In this document: positions 51,670-60,337 of the stretch, piece by piece
Numbering within the stretch: the first letter of the stretch is position 1
Layout of the letters: each line of letters opens with the position of its first letter
NCBI GenBank assembly: GCA_937959285.1
Contig: CALGAR010000046.1
Span: forward strand, 1-64,000
Reading direction: 5' to 3'
Length of the DNA stretch: 64,000 nucleotides
From: an uncultured Bryobacterales bacterium
GTDB lineage: Bacteria > Acidobacteriota > Terriglobia > Bryobacterales > Bryobacteraceae
The notes under the pieces: generated by a model
The model's input: the letters and a program-made list of their open reading frames with translations, nothing else
Told to the model about the DNA's origin: nothing
Database searches by the model: none
Translations under genes and position numbers: made by a program

Positions 51670-51867
51670 TTGGCTGAAGTCTACATCCAGGAGGGTGAGA
51701 CTCTGGAAAGCGCCTTGCGCAGATTCAAGCGCAAAGTGCAGCAGGAAGACATCATCAAAGAGATCAAGAAGCACTCCTTCTATCTGAAGCCCGGTGAGAA
51801 GCGCCGGACGAAGCAGGCGCTGGCTCGCAAGAGAAACCGGAAGAAGCGCAGCAAAGAAGCGGAGTAA
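51670..51867 (+). CDS. rpsU: 30S ribosomal protein S21
   Basis: 65 aa, highly basic. VYIQEGETLESALRRFKRKVQQEDIIKEIKKHSFYLKPGEKRR is the S21 pattern, and the Lys/Arg-rich tail (RKRNRKKRSKE) fits. S21 helps the 30S subunit pair with the Shine-Dalgarno helix. The start is TTG, set by a near-perfect anti-SD complement AAGGAGGTGA eight bases upstream. A strong SD with a weak codon suits tight translational control. Confidence 0.97.
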   Translation: MAEVYIQEGETLESALRRFKRKVQQEDIIKEIKKHSFYLKPGEKRRTKQALARKRNRKKRSKEAE

Positions 51868-51882
51868 GCTTCCCACAAGCAT

Positions 51883-51904
51883 GGGCGCCGCAGTTGCGGC
51901 GCTC
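51883..51904. terminator. Hairpin between convergent rpsU and the FtsX-like permease gene
   Basis: GCGCCGC (51885-51891) and GCGGCGC (51896-51902) form a 7-bp stem with an AGTT loop, extended by flanking pairs. It lies 16 nt past the rpsU stop and just before the end of the permease gene. No T-run. Confidence 0.5.
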
Positions 51905-51942
51905 CCCTCCAGACGCTCAAGTCCCAAAGACTGATCACAGTA

Positions 51943-54900
51943 TTACTCGCCGCGTAGTGACTCAAGGAGTGGACTCTGTATGGCGCGGCGAACCGCAAAG
52001 ACCGACGCCGCCAGACCTGCCGCGAGGATGCCGGGAAGGAGTAGTCCCAGGGTGAATCCCGAGTGATGACCGCCGCGTGCAAGCCATGCGGGTAGCACGG
52101 CAATGACGGCGCACAGTCCTCCGGTACCCAGTCCAGCGGCCAGCAGGAAGATGTTCTCTGCGAGGATGAGCCGGCTGATTTCTGTCCGTCCATAACCGAA
52201 CGAACGAAGTAGCGCGAGCTCGCGCCGCCGCTCGAGCACATTCCGAAGCAGCACCGCCGCCAGTCCTACCGTGCCGAGAATCAAGCCAAGGCCGCCAAGA
52301 CTCTGAAAGGTCGAAAGGTAGGCGTTCTCCACCTTGTGGAACCCCGCCAGCTTATCCGCTGTCGAGATAACGTCGAAGCCAAAGTCGGAGAGGGCTTCTT
52401 CGAGCTGCGCGGAAGTTTCGGCTTCGGCTCCGGGCTTCGGTTCGATCAGGAAGAACCGGAAACCTTCGACATGGGGGAAGGCACGTAGGAAGTTCTCCTC
52501 GGAGATAATAAGTTCTCCTTGAAAAATGCTGTCTTTCAGAGTGCCCACGATCCGGAGCCGGATATCGGGCGAGCCTTCGCGTTGGATTACTACGTCATCA
52601 CCCAGGCTTTTGTGGAGGACGTAGGTCATCGAGTTCTGATCGACAATCGCCGGGATCGCTCCATCGTGCTCCTTCCCCTCGAGCAGACGCCAGGGATTGC
52701 GCTGCTCTTCGGGTGTCTGGCTGAGCGTTTCCTGGAAGGCAAACCGGCCCATGCTGCGGAAAGAGGGGGACGCGGCCAGAATGCGCGGGTTACGCGGCTG
52801 GTACAGATTCAGACAGCTCACGTCGTCGCCGGGCTTCAGCCGGAAAGGCACGTAGACCGCCTGCGAGAGCGCGGGCGCCGAATCGAGTAGAAGGGTCTCT
52901 CTCCCTTCCTGCGTGTTTGGGTTGTGAAACAAGGGCAGTTGGGATTCCGCAAGGAGCGCGAAGCCGCCGTTGCCGGAACCAGGGTCCAGCGATGAGGATT
53001 GTCCAGACCGCCGGAACGCGTCCGTCGACACCAGCAGGAACGCCGCTGCCGACATCAGGCTGATCGATAGCAAGCTGCGTCCCGGCTTCCAGGAGGCATT
53101 ACGGATTCCAAGCGCAAGAATCGAATCGATTCGCGCCGGTTGCCCTCGCAGAAGCCAGGACGATTGAGCGGCCAGCAGAGCAATCAGCAGGAGAGTGCCT
53201 CCCCCGAAGAAACCCGCCGCCTGATTCGTCCAGTGCATCCCGGACAGCAGCAGCAGTAGTGCGCCCGCGAAGCCGGCTGCGATCGCGAAGCGCATTCTTC
53301 TGGACGGGTTCGCGCGGCGGGCTGCAGCGGGAATGACGCCGGCAAGCAGGGATCGAGGCTCGACGTGCCTGAGCGCTCGCAGGCTCACGGCGATGAAGGC
53401 GAGCGCTGCGACTACTCCGCCGGCGGCTCCCGCCAGCACACCCAGGGGAGACGCATGAAGCCGAAGCAGGGAGGTGCCGACGGCATCCGCCCACCACGTC
53501 CTCAGCCCGTACAGAATGAACCAGCCGTATCCGAGGCCGCCGAGGGCGCCCGCTGCGCCGCCAATCGCGGCAAGCAGGAGCCCTTCGCAGAGGAAGACAA
53601 GCTGAATGCGAGACCGGGGAAATCCGAGAGCTGCCAGCAGCCCGATCTCCCGTAGCCGCTGGTCCACGCCCAAGCGGAAGAACAGCCCCGCCAGCAGCAG
53701 CGCCGATACGACCAGAAAGAAGCTGAAATAGACAAAGTATTCGCCGAAATCGGTGGCGCCCTGGGATGCTGTCAGCGCGGCGTTCCGAACATCAAGGAGC
53801 ACAAGCCCGGACTCGAACGGATCGAGACTTGCTCGCAGATCCCGCTGAAGCTGCTCCTCCGGTACGCCTGCAATTCGGATCGAAGTCAACGATCCGTAGC
53901 GGGACTCCCAGAACCGTTGAGCCGTACGCAATGGGATGTAGGCTTTGGGCGTTGTGCGGTAGAGATCCCAATAGTCTTCATCGCTCTGCCGGATCCGCTT
54001 CAGATCCATCGGGAAGGGCGGGTCCCAATTTCGCAGGTTGTCAGCGTCTGTAATTCCGGGGTAGTGCGGCGCGACGTCCCGATGGGCAGCAAAGCCCGAG
54101 ATCGGTACGATTGATTCGAGCCTGAACTGCGCCTTCTGCGTCTCCAACCTTCCGTCGGAGCGCCAGACGTAATACTCCAGCTCCACGCTGTCACCGGGCC
54201 TCGCTTTCAATTCCCGCGCCGCCCATTGGTTCAGAATGATCGGTGGCGTTTCCGAGTCCAGCAGGGGGGAGAAGACATTCTCGTCAACTCCAGTTACCAG
54301 CGAGTAAGGAATCTCCCGTTCGCCGATGCGGATGGTATTGACAAGATAGGTGAATAAACTCGTGCATGAATGAGCGTTTTTACAGAAGCGCTCAGTAATC
54401 CGGTCGGAAAGCGCGGCGGGAAGGATACCACCGTTTGATTCAATAGCGACGCCCCTTTGGTCGTCCAGCTTACGCAGCCGGAGGCTGATATCTTCCAGCG
54501 CGAATGCCTCTCTGACGGCTTTTTCAACGCTGGCGATGGGAACGCCCTGAGGGTCAACGAGAACTGTGTTTGCCTTGGCGGAAACGCCGAGGTCCCGTTG
54601 GAGACGCCGGAGCGGCACAAAGATCGCTCGCACGGCCGATTGTTGCGGTTGTAACGAAAACTCACCTAATGCTGCAGGCGTAACGCCGGGTCCCACGCTG
54701 AAGCGAACAATCTTTCCGGGCAAGTCCTTTCGGCCGTGGAGCGACTCTTTCGGAATCTCGGAAGGCTCTTCCACGCGGATGAGAACCGAGTCGCCCTCTC
54801 GGAGGCCTAGCTCGTGCGCAAGCGCAGGGCTCAGGAACGCTTCCCGGCCGTCTGTCATCGGTGGCGTCTGCTTGCCGTGAAACCGCCAGAATCTTTCGTC

Positions 54901-55242
54901 GACGCCATAAATTAGAACACCGGAGGCGCGGCGTCCCGGCGAGCCTTGCCCTGACACGATGCCTTCCATTGCGATGATGGGGCAAGCGCGCGCTGCCGAG
55001 GCAGACGCGATTTCTCGCGCGAGATCCTCGCGAAAAAAAGCGGGGCCGGACAGGACTAAATTGGTCGCTCCTAAGCGCTCAATCACCAACTCGCGCAAGC
55101 TGCCGCGCACGGAATCTCCAACCACCAGCGACCCCGCAAGTACCGCAACTGCGGTCGCCGCCCCGAGAACGACGGCAAGATTCGTGCGCCGGTAGTAGAA
55201 CAGGTTCCGGCGAATCAAGTCGAAAGTGTTGAAGGTCGTCAC
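51943..55242 (-). CDS. Large FtsX-like ABC transporter permease
   Basis: About 1099 aa, two permease units in one chain, each with a helix, a large periplasmic domain and three further helices. The start region FDLIRRNLFYYRRTNLAVVLGAATAVAVLAGSLVVGDSVRGSL has the first helix. FtsX/MacB signatures appear as YFSFFLVVSALLLAGLFF...REIGLLAALGFPRSRI and again as LGTVGLAAVLLRNVLERRRELALLRSFGYGRTEI. It lacks an ATPase and none is adjacent; the LolD-like ATPase at 33224-33898 is the obvious candidate partner. A GTG at 55350 is in frame but lies 3 bases after a TATAAT, so GTG 55242 near the first helix is preferred. Confidence 0.85.
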   Translation of the reverse strand: MTTFNTFDLIRRNLFYYRRTNLAVVLGAATAVAVLAGSLVVGDSVRGSLRELVIERLGATNLVLSGPAFFREDLAREIASASAARACPIIAMEGIVSGQGSPGRRASGVLIYGVDERFWRFHGKQTPPMTDGREAFLSPALAHELGLREGDSVLIRVEEPSEIPKESLHGRKDLPGKIVRFSVGPGVTPAALGEFSLQPQQSAVRAIFVPLRRLQRDLGVSAKANTVLVDPQGVPIASVEKAVREAFALEDISLRLRKLDDQRGVAIESNGGILPAALSDRITERFCKNAHSCTSLFTYLVNTIRIGEREIPYSLVTGVDENVFSPLLDSETPPIILNQWAARELKARPGDSVELEYYVWRSDGRLETQKAQFRLESIVPISGFAAHRDVAPHYPGITDADNLRNWDPPFPMDLKRIRQSDEDYWDLYRTTPKAYIPLRTAQRFWESRYGSLTSIRIAGVPEEQLQRDLRASLDPFESGLVLLDVRNAALTASQGATDFGEYFVYFSFFLVVSALLLAGLFFRLGVDQRLREIGLLAALGFPRSRIQLVFLCEGLLLAAIGGAAGALGGLGYGWFILYGLRTWWADAVGTSLLRLHASPLGVLAGAAGGVVAALAFIAVSLRALRHVEPRSLLAGVIPAAARRANPSRRMRFAIAAGFAGALLLLLSGMHWTNQAAGFFGGGTLLLIALLAAQSSWLLRGQPARIDSILALGIRNASWKPGRSLLSISLMSAAAFLLVSTDAFRRSGQSSSLDPGSGNGGFALLAESQLPLFHNPNTQEGRETLLLDSAPALSQAVYVPFRLKPGDDVSCLNLYQPRNPRILAASPSFRSMGRFAFQETLSQTPEEQRNPWRLLEGKEHDGAIPAIVDQNSMTYVLHKSLGDDVVIQREGSPDIRLRIVGTLKDSIFQGELIISEENFLRAFPHVEGFRFFLIEPKPGAEAETSAQLEEALSDFGFDVISTADKLAGFHKVENAYLSTFQSLGGLGLILGTVGLAAVLLRNVLERRRELALLRSFGYGRTEISRLILAENIFLLAAGLGTGGLCAVIAVLPAWLARGGHHSGFTLGLLLPGILAAGLAASVFAVRRAIQSPLLESLRGE

Positions 55243-55353
55243 TGCGCCGCCTGGTCTTTCTGGGCTGCCCGGAGTTGGTGCGATCGCTCTATTAGAAAAG
55301 AGAGCCGCTGCCTCGATGCCGGTACGTAACCCTCTTCCTCGAAAGTTCACCTA

Positions 55354-55359
55354 ATTATA
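55354..55359 (-). promoter_or_regulatory. TATAAT upstream of the FtsX-like permease gene
   Basis: A perfect TATAAT on the reverse strand, about 110 bp before the preferred GTG start (55242). Its closeness to the upstream GTG (55350) speaks against that codon as the start unless the mRNA is leaderless. No clear -35. Confidence 0.45.
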
Positions 55360-55436
55360 AGGGCAAGCGTAAGTTTGCTTGACGCAGGTGCAGTGTGTAT
55401 CTTAGCTTCGTGGGAAGCCCTCCCGGCGGAGTCCAG

Positions 55437-57614
55437 ATGAGCGCCACAATTCGTAACATTCTCGAATTTTTGCTGCCGGCCGTCGCGCTGGCGATACCCG
55501 CCTGGTGCGATTGGCCCGATTACAGAGGTCCTGCCCGCAACGGCGTTTCCGTCGAGAAGAATCTTCCATCGAAGTGGTCGCCGTCGGGCGAGAATCTGGC
55601 ATGGCGAGTGCCCTTCGGCAGCCGGTCCGCTCCGATTGTCTTAAACAACAAGGTGTACCTGATGAACACCGTGGGCGAAGGGCCCACGCTCCAGGAACGT
55701 GTCATCTGCCTGGATGCCGATAATGGGAAGCTGCTGTGGGAGCATCGCTCCAACGTTTTCCTAAGCGATGTACCGCCGCATCGCGCCTCGTGGGCTTCTC
55801 CGGCGGCAGATCCGGAGACTGGTAACATCTACGCCTTTGGCGTGGGCGGTTTGCTCATGGCCCTTTCACCGCAAGGCAAGCTGCTGTGGGAGCGCTCGCT
55901 AAGCGAAGAGTTTGGACTCGTGACGACGCACGGTGGCCGAACAGCCTCCCCGCTCGTCGATGGCGATTTAGTTCTCATCAACGGGATCAACTCCGGCTGG
56001 GGCGATCAGGCCCGAGCCAGCCACCGCTTCTTTGCATTTAACAAACACAACGGAGAGCTTGTGTGGGTGAGCTCGCCAGGCGGGCGTCCGTACGATACAA
56101 CCTATTCTCCTCAACTGATCGCTGAGGTGGAGGGGCAGCGGCTTCTGATCGTCGGCGGGAGCGATGGCGCCGTGCACGCGATGAAGCCGCAGACCGGCGA
56201 GCCGGTTTGGAGTTTTCCGATGGCCAAGCGGGGCATCAACACCGGAGTCGTAATGTCCGGGAAGTGGGCCATTGTGTCGCACAGCGAAGAGAATCTGGAC
56301 ACCAATGAAATGGGGCTGATAGCGGCGATTGACGCTACCGCAAAGGGCACGGTCACCAAGGATCAGATTCGCTGGAAGGTTGTCGGCTTTCAGGGTGGTT
56401 ACTCCAACCCCGTACTGGACGGCGACCGCGTGTATCAGGTGGACAATGGAGCCAACCTGTTCGCTTTCGACGTTCATACAGGCCGGCTGCTCTGGCAGCA
56501 AAACCTCGGCACAATTCAGAAGGCATCGCCCGTTTGGGCCGACGGCAAGCTGTATGTCGGAACGGAGAACGGGAAGTTCTTTATCATTCGTCCGCGGTCC
56601 GACGGCTGCGACATCCTGGATGAGGATCTGCTGGGTACTGAGCAGAACCCGGAAGCGATCATCGCTTCGCCGGCAGTGAGCGACGGGCGAATCTTCCTTG
56701 CCACCACAGAGGCTCTTTACTGCATCGGCAAGAAGACGGCGGCTCCCAAGACGAAGCCCGCGGCGCTTCCGAAGCCTGATCCCAACGCAACTCCGGCGCA
56801 TCTGCAGGTTGTGCCGGCGGAGATCCTGATCAAGCCCGGCGAGACTGTGCGGCTGCGGGCCCGCCTCTTCGACGACAAGGGGCGCTTCATCCGCGAAACA
56901 CCGGCGGGTTGGAAGCTGGAGGGACTGAAGGGAACCGTCAAGCCGAACGGTGAATTTACGGCCGCGGCCGACGCTGGAGCGCAGGCCGGACGTATTGTGG
57001 CTGCTGCCTCCAATCTGTCTGGAACAGTGCGCGTCCGCGTGATCCCGTCGCTTCCCTGGACCTTTGACTTCAACTCCATGACGGGGGTTCCGCCGTATTG
57101 GGTCAATGCCACTGGGAAGAACGCCATTCGGGAGTTGGATGGCAATAAGGTGCTGGCGAAGCTGGCAGACAACCCCTTCACCAAGCGAGCGCGTGCCTTC
57201 TTCGGTCCCACGAATCTCTCCAACTACACGGTCGAGGCAGAGGTTCGCGCGATCGAGAAGCGGCGTCAGATGGGCGATGCCGGCGTCGTGGCGCAGCGTT
57301 ACCAGCTCACTTTGTTTGGTAACTCTCAAAAGCTGGAGTTGCAGTCGTGGCAGCCCGAAACCACGCGGACAGTGTCCAAGCGGTTTGCCTGGAAACCTGA
57401 CACCTGGTATAAGCTGAAGCTTCGTGTAGAGCCGGCTCCCGACGGCAAAGTCACGGCGAGAGGCAAAGCCTGGCCAGCCTCCGAGCCGGAGCCTGCCGAG
57501 TGGACGATCGAGCGCACTGACCCCATCCCTAATCTGCAGGGAAGTCCCGGTATCTACGCCGACGCGCCGTTTGAAGTCTTCTTCGATAACGTGAAGGTAA
57601 CGCCGAACCAATGA
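55437..57614 (+). CDS. Exported PQQ-type beta-propeller with Ig-like and C-terminal beta-sandwich domains
   Basis: 725 aa in three parts. After a signal sequence (ILEFLLPAVALAIPAWC) comes DWPDYRGP and a propeller to about residue 440 (blades such as AFDVHTGRLLWQQ and CLDADNGKLLWEH). A Pro/Lys linker leads to an Ig-like domain (LQVVPAEILIKPGETVRLRARLF), then a concanavalin-like sandwich (WTFDFNSMTGVPPYW ... YKLKLRVEP ... FEVFFDNVKV) that may bind a glycan. A lipobox is possible: the signal ends IPAWC. Start ATG 55437 with GGAG upstream; an in-frame GTG lies at 55395. The stop overlaps the next propeller gene by 4 nt (ATGA). Confidence 0.88.
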   Translation: MSATIRNILEFLLPAVALAIPAWCDWPDYRGPARNGVSVEKNLPSKWSPSGENLAWRVPFGSRSAPIVLNNKVYLMNTVGEGPTLQERVICLDADNGKLLWEHRSNVFLSDVPPHRASWASPAADPETGNIYAFGVGGLLMALSPQGKLLWERSLSEEFGLVTTHGGRTASPLVDGDLVLINGINSGWGDQARASHRFFAFNKHNGELVWVSSPGGRPYDTTYSPQLIAEVEGQRLLIVGGSDGAVHAMKPQTGEPVWSFPMAKRGINTGVVMSGKWAIVSHSEENLDTNEMGLIAAIDATAKGTVTKDQIRWKVVGFQGGYSNPVLDGDRVYQVDNGANLFAFDVHTGRLLWQQNLGTIQKASPVWADGKLYVGTENGKFFIIRPRSDGCDILDEDLLGTEQNPEAIIASPAVSDGRIFLATTEALYCIGKKTAAPKTKPAALPKPDPNATPAHLQVVPAEILIKPGETVRLRARLFDDKGRFIRETPAGWKLEGLKGTVKPNGEFTAAADAGAQAGRIVAAASNLSGTVRVRVIPSLPWTFDFNSMTGVPPYWVNATGKNAIRELDGNKVLAKLADNPFTKRARAFFGPTNLSNYTVEAEVRAIEKRRQMGDAGVVAQRYQLTLFGNSQKLELQSWQPETTRTVSKRFAWKPDTWYKLKLRVEPAPDGKVTARGKAWPASEPEPAEWTIERTDPIPNLQGSPGIYADAPFEVFFDNVKVTPNQ

Positions 57615-59050
57615 CGAAAAGAACACGTCTCAGTCTTCTCGTTGTGGCCGGGGGTGCGGTTGCACTCTCGACAACCATCCTGGCTTCTGATCCCGGTACG
57701 GGAGACTGGCCGATGTGGGGCGGTACACCCGACCGCAACATGGTGTCCGACGGCAAAGGCGCTCCGACCGAGTGGGACATCGCCAAGAAGACAAACATCA
57801 AGTGGGTCGCTGCCCTCGGCTCTCAAACCTATGGCAACCCTGTCGTGTCGGGCGGCAAGGTTTTCGTTGGCACCAACAACGAGGGTTTGCGCGATCCCAG
57901 GCAGCCCGGCGACCGGGGTGTGTTGATGGCATTCCGGGAGTCGGACGGAGAGTTTCTCTGGCAGCAGACCTCGGAGAAGCTGGCATCGGGCCGCGTCAAC
58001 GACTGGCCGTATCAGGGCGTCGCCTCGTCTCCGCTGGTGGATGGAGACCGGCTGTACTACGTCACGAATCGCGGCGTTGTCATGTGCCTGGACACCGAAG
58101 GTTTCATGGACAACGAGAACGACGGCCCCTTTAAGGACGAGAAGTTCACGGGCCCGAAAGACGCCGACATCATCTGGCAGTTCGACATGATGGAGGAACT
58201 TGGCGTCTTCCAGCACAACCTCGCAAACTCCTCTCCGGTGATGTGGGGAGACCTCATTTTCCTGAGCACCTCAAACGGGCAGGATGAGAGCCACGTCAAC
58301 ATTCCATCGCCAAAGGCTCCGTCCATTATTGCGCTGAACAAGAAGACCGGAAAACTGGTCTGGGAGGACAATTCCGTGGAGGACCGCATCCTTCACGGGC
58401 AATGGTCGTCTCCGGCGGTCGGCAAGATCGGCGACGTCGTCCAGGTAGTCAGCGGACAGGGCGACGGGTGGGTTCGGGGGTATGAAGCCTTGACGGGTAA
58501 GAAATTGTGGGAGTTTGATACGAACCCCAAGGACTCCGTCTGGCCGAAGACCCGGAATGAAGTCATCGCGACTCCGGTGATCCATGACAACAAAGTCTAC
58601 ATCGCCAACGGCCAGGATCCGGAGCACGGAGAGGGCGTTGGTCACCTGTACTGCATCGATGCCACCAAACGGGGCGACATCACGGAGACCGGCCGTGTTT
58701 GGCACTACGGTGACATCCGCCGTTCCATCTCCACCGCCTCCGTCAAGGACGGTATCGTCTATTACCCGGACTTCAGCGGCTTCCTTCATGCTCTGGATGC
58801 GAAGACCGGTAAGGTGTATTGGAAGCACGATATGCTTGCCGCGGTCTGGGGTTCAACGCTCGTAGTTGACGGGAAAGTCTATTTGGGCGACGAAGACGGC
58901 GACGTCGTCATCCTGGAGGCTGGGCCGAAGTTGAAGGTAATTGGCGAATTCAACATGGGCAGCTCCGTGTACTGCACACCGGTCTTTGCCAACGGGACGC
59001 TGTACATCGCGAATCGGAATCAACTTTACGCTATCTCCATTAAAAAGTAG
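57611..59050 (+). CDS. Exported PQQ-type beta-propeller protein
   Basis: 479 aa. Signal peptide (LSLLVVAGGAVALSTTILA) and then GDWPMWGGTPDRNM, a quinoprotein-style opening. Blades follow the W-motif pattern (LVWEDNSVED, KLWEFDTNP, ALDAKTGKVYWKHD). Several Asn/Asp/Glu-rich loops (FMDNENDGPFKDE, GQDPEHGEGVGH) suggest metal sites. Coupled to the preceding three-domain propeller by an ATGA overlap, so the two are likely made in equal amounts and may form one periplasmic complex. Confidence 0.88.
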   Translation: MTKRTRLSLLVVAGGAVALSTTILASDPGTGDWPMWGGTPDRNMVSDGKGAPTEWDIAKKTNIKWVAALGSQTYGNPVVSGGKVFVGTNNEGLRDPRQPGDRGVLMAFRESDGEFLWQQTSEKLASGRVNDWPYQGVASSPLVDGDRLYYVTNRGVVMCLDTEGFMDNENDGPFKDEKFTGPKDADIIWQFDMMEELGVFQHNLANSSPVMWGDLIFLSTSNGQDESHVNIPSPKAPSIIALNKKTGKLVWEDNSVEDRILHGQWSSPAVGKIGDVVQVVSGQGDGWVRGYEALTGKKLWEFDTNPKDSVWPKTRNEVIATPVIHDNKVYIANGQDPEHGEGVGHLYCIDATKRGDITETGRVWHYGDIRRSISTASVKDGIVYYPDFSGFLHALDAKTGKVYWKHDMLAAVWGSTLVVDGKVYLGDEDGDVVILEAGPKLKVIGEFNMGSSVYCTPVFANGTLYIANRNQLYAISIKK

Positions 59051-59181
59051 CACTAAGCTTTCTCTTGGGTTTCTGTAGTTACTCCTGATATCATGTAGCA
59101 CCGGTCCGTCTACGGTTCTTACAGCTATGTGCATAGTACTTTGATGGGCCGTGTTCTACGCTGATTAGGAGAAGAACCTAC

Positions 59182-60105
59182 ATGAAGCTCAGTGGTGGTA
59201 AGTGGACGGCAGTCGCCGCTTGCCTTTTGCTCGCAACTCTCACGCTCGATCAAGTGAAAGCTCAGGAGGTCGCTGAGCCGGAAACTCCTTTCGTTCTCGA
59301 AGGGCGGGTATGGGCAAGTAAACGCGCATTCATCGAATCGGGAATGCGCTGCGGCACGCCCCATCCAACTTTGGATGAAATCGCTGACATTGACTCGGCG
59401 ATCCGCAAGCGTCTCCTGGTTTCTCCGTTGGTTAACGGGGGCACGATTAACGTTTATGTTCACGTGATCAATCGGGGGACTGGAATTCAGAACGGGGATG
59501 TTCCTGACAGCCAGATTAGGGAGCAGATCAAAGTCTTGAATGATGCGTATGCTTCCACCGGCTGGTCTTTTAATCTTGTCAGCATTGATCGCACCACGAA
59601 CGCGCGCTGGTTCGAGATGCAACCGGGCACCCTGGCCGAGCGGCAGGCCAAGAAAGCGCTCCGCAAGGGCACGGCTGCGGACTTGAATCTCTACACGGCG
59701 AACCCGGGCGGCGGTTTGCTTGGCTGGGCGACCTTCCCGTGGTCCTACGAGTCCAGTCCGGACATGGACGGCGTTGTCGTCCTTTATTCCTCCCTTCCAG
59801 GTGGCACGGCTGCTCCCTATAACGAGGGCGATACGGCTACCCATGAGGTCGGCCATTGGATGGGGCTTTACCATACATTCCAGGGCGGCTGCCAGGCGCC
59901 TGGAGATCGTGTGGATGATACGCCCTACGAGCGCTCGCCGGCGTCGGGCTGCCCCGTCGGCCGCAACACCTGCCCGCTGAAGCCTGGCGTCGATCCGATC
60001 TTCAACTTCATGGATTACTCAGACGACGCGTGCATGGTCGAATTCACAGCCGGCCAGACCGTCCGCATGAACGAGTCGTTCACCGCTTATCGGCAGGGTA
60101 AGTAA
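59182..60105 (+). CDS. M43-family zinc metalloprotease, secreted
   Basis: 307 aa. Signal peptide (AVAACLLLATLTLDQVKA), a propeptide-like region (residues 30-90, with an isolated Cys57 that could act as a cysteine switch), then the metzincin domain. The zinc site is the full HExxHxxGxxH: His221, Glu222, His225, His231 (HEVGHWMGLYH), and the Met-turn is FMDYSDDAC. GWATFPW and DGVVVLYSSLPGG are typical of pappalysin-type bacterial members. Paired Cys around CQAPGD..CPVGRNTCPL may form disulfides. TAGGAGAAGAACCTAC precedes the ATG. Confidence 0.9.
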   Translation: MKLSGGKWTAVAACLLLATLTLDQVKAQEVAEPETPFVLEGRVWASKRAFIESGMRCGTPHPTLDEIADIDSAIRKRLLVSPLVNGGTINVYVHVINRGTGIQNGDVPDSQIREQIKVLNDAYASTGWSFNLVSIDRTTNARWFEMQPGTLAERQAKKALRKGTAADLNLYTANPGGGLLGWATFPWSYESSPDMDGVVVLYSSLPGGTAAPYNEGDTATHEVGHWMGLYHTFQGGCQAPGDRVDDTPYERSPASGCPVGRNTCPLKPGVDPIFNFMDYSDDACMVEFTAGQTVRMNESFTAYRQGK

Positions 60106-60117
60106 ATGCCTTTCAAA

Positions 60118-60138
60118 GGGGGCGGCCTGCTCGCCCCC
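60118..60138 (+). terminator. Hairpin after the M43 protease gene
   Basis: GGGGGCG (60118-60124) pairs with CGCCCCC (60132-60138) around a 7-nt loop, 12 nt after the stop. No T-run follows. Confidence 0.4.
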
Positions 60139-60233
60139 CTCGAATCCTCGCTTCCACGTCTCCTGACATCTCCAACTCGTTCATCCGAACCTGCTTTCCT
60201 CACGCAGTATTGACCTCGCCCGGCAAGGCGGCC

Positions 60234-60263
60234 TTGAATAGATGATCAAGGATGGAATACTCT
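60234..60263 (+). promoter_or_regulatory. Putative promoter for the alcohol dehydrogenase gene
   Basis: TTGAAT (60234-60239) and TACTCT (60258-60263) with an 18-bp spacer, about 70 bp before the dehydrogenase start. Moderate match only. Confidence 0.35.
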
Positions 60264-60301
60264 ACCACTCGCCCTGACTGCTTGAGGAGGTGCGTGCAAT
60301 C

Positions 60302-60337
60302 GTGGCGAAGGGACCTAGAGCCTTGGGTGTGAAATGA
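60302..60337 (+). CDS. Possible short leader frame before the alcohol dehydrogenase
   Basis: A GTG at 60302, preceded by GGAGG 11 bases upstream, opens an 11-codon frame whose TGA overlaps the dehydrogenase ATG (ATGA). The dehydrogenase has no clear Shine-Dalgarno of its own, so coupling is conceivable. Could be chance. Confidence 0.25.
   Translation: MAKGPRALGVK

Noticed and set aside
55243..55350. Upstream GTG start of the FtsX-like permease
   Set aside because: It sits 3 bases after a perfect TATAAT and adds 36 residues with no similarity before the first helix; GTG 55242 fits the family start better.
55968..57626. Reverse 552-aa frame opposite the three-domain propeller
   Set aside because: Antisense shadow; the forward strand has signal peptide, propeller blades and an ATGA junction with the next gene.
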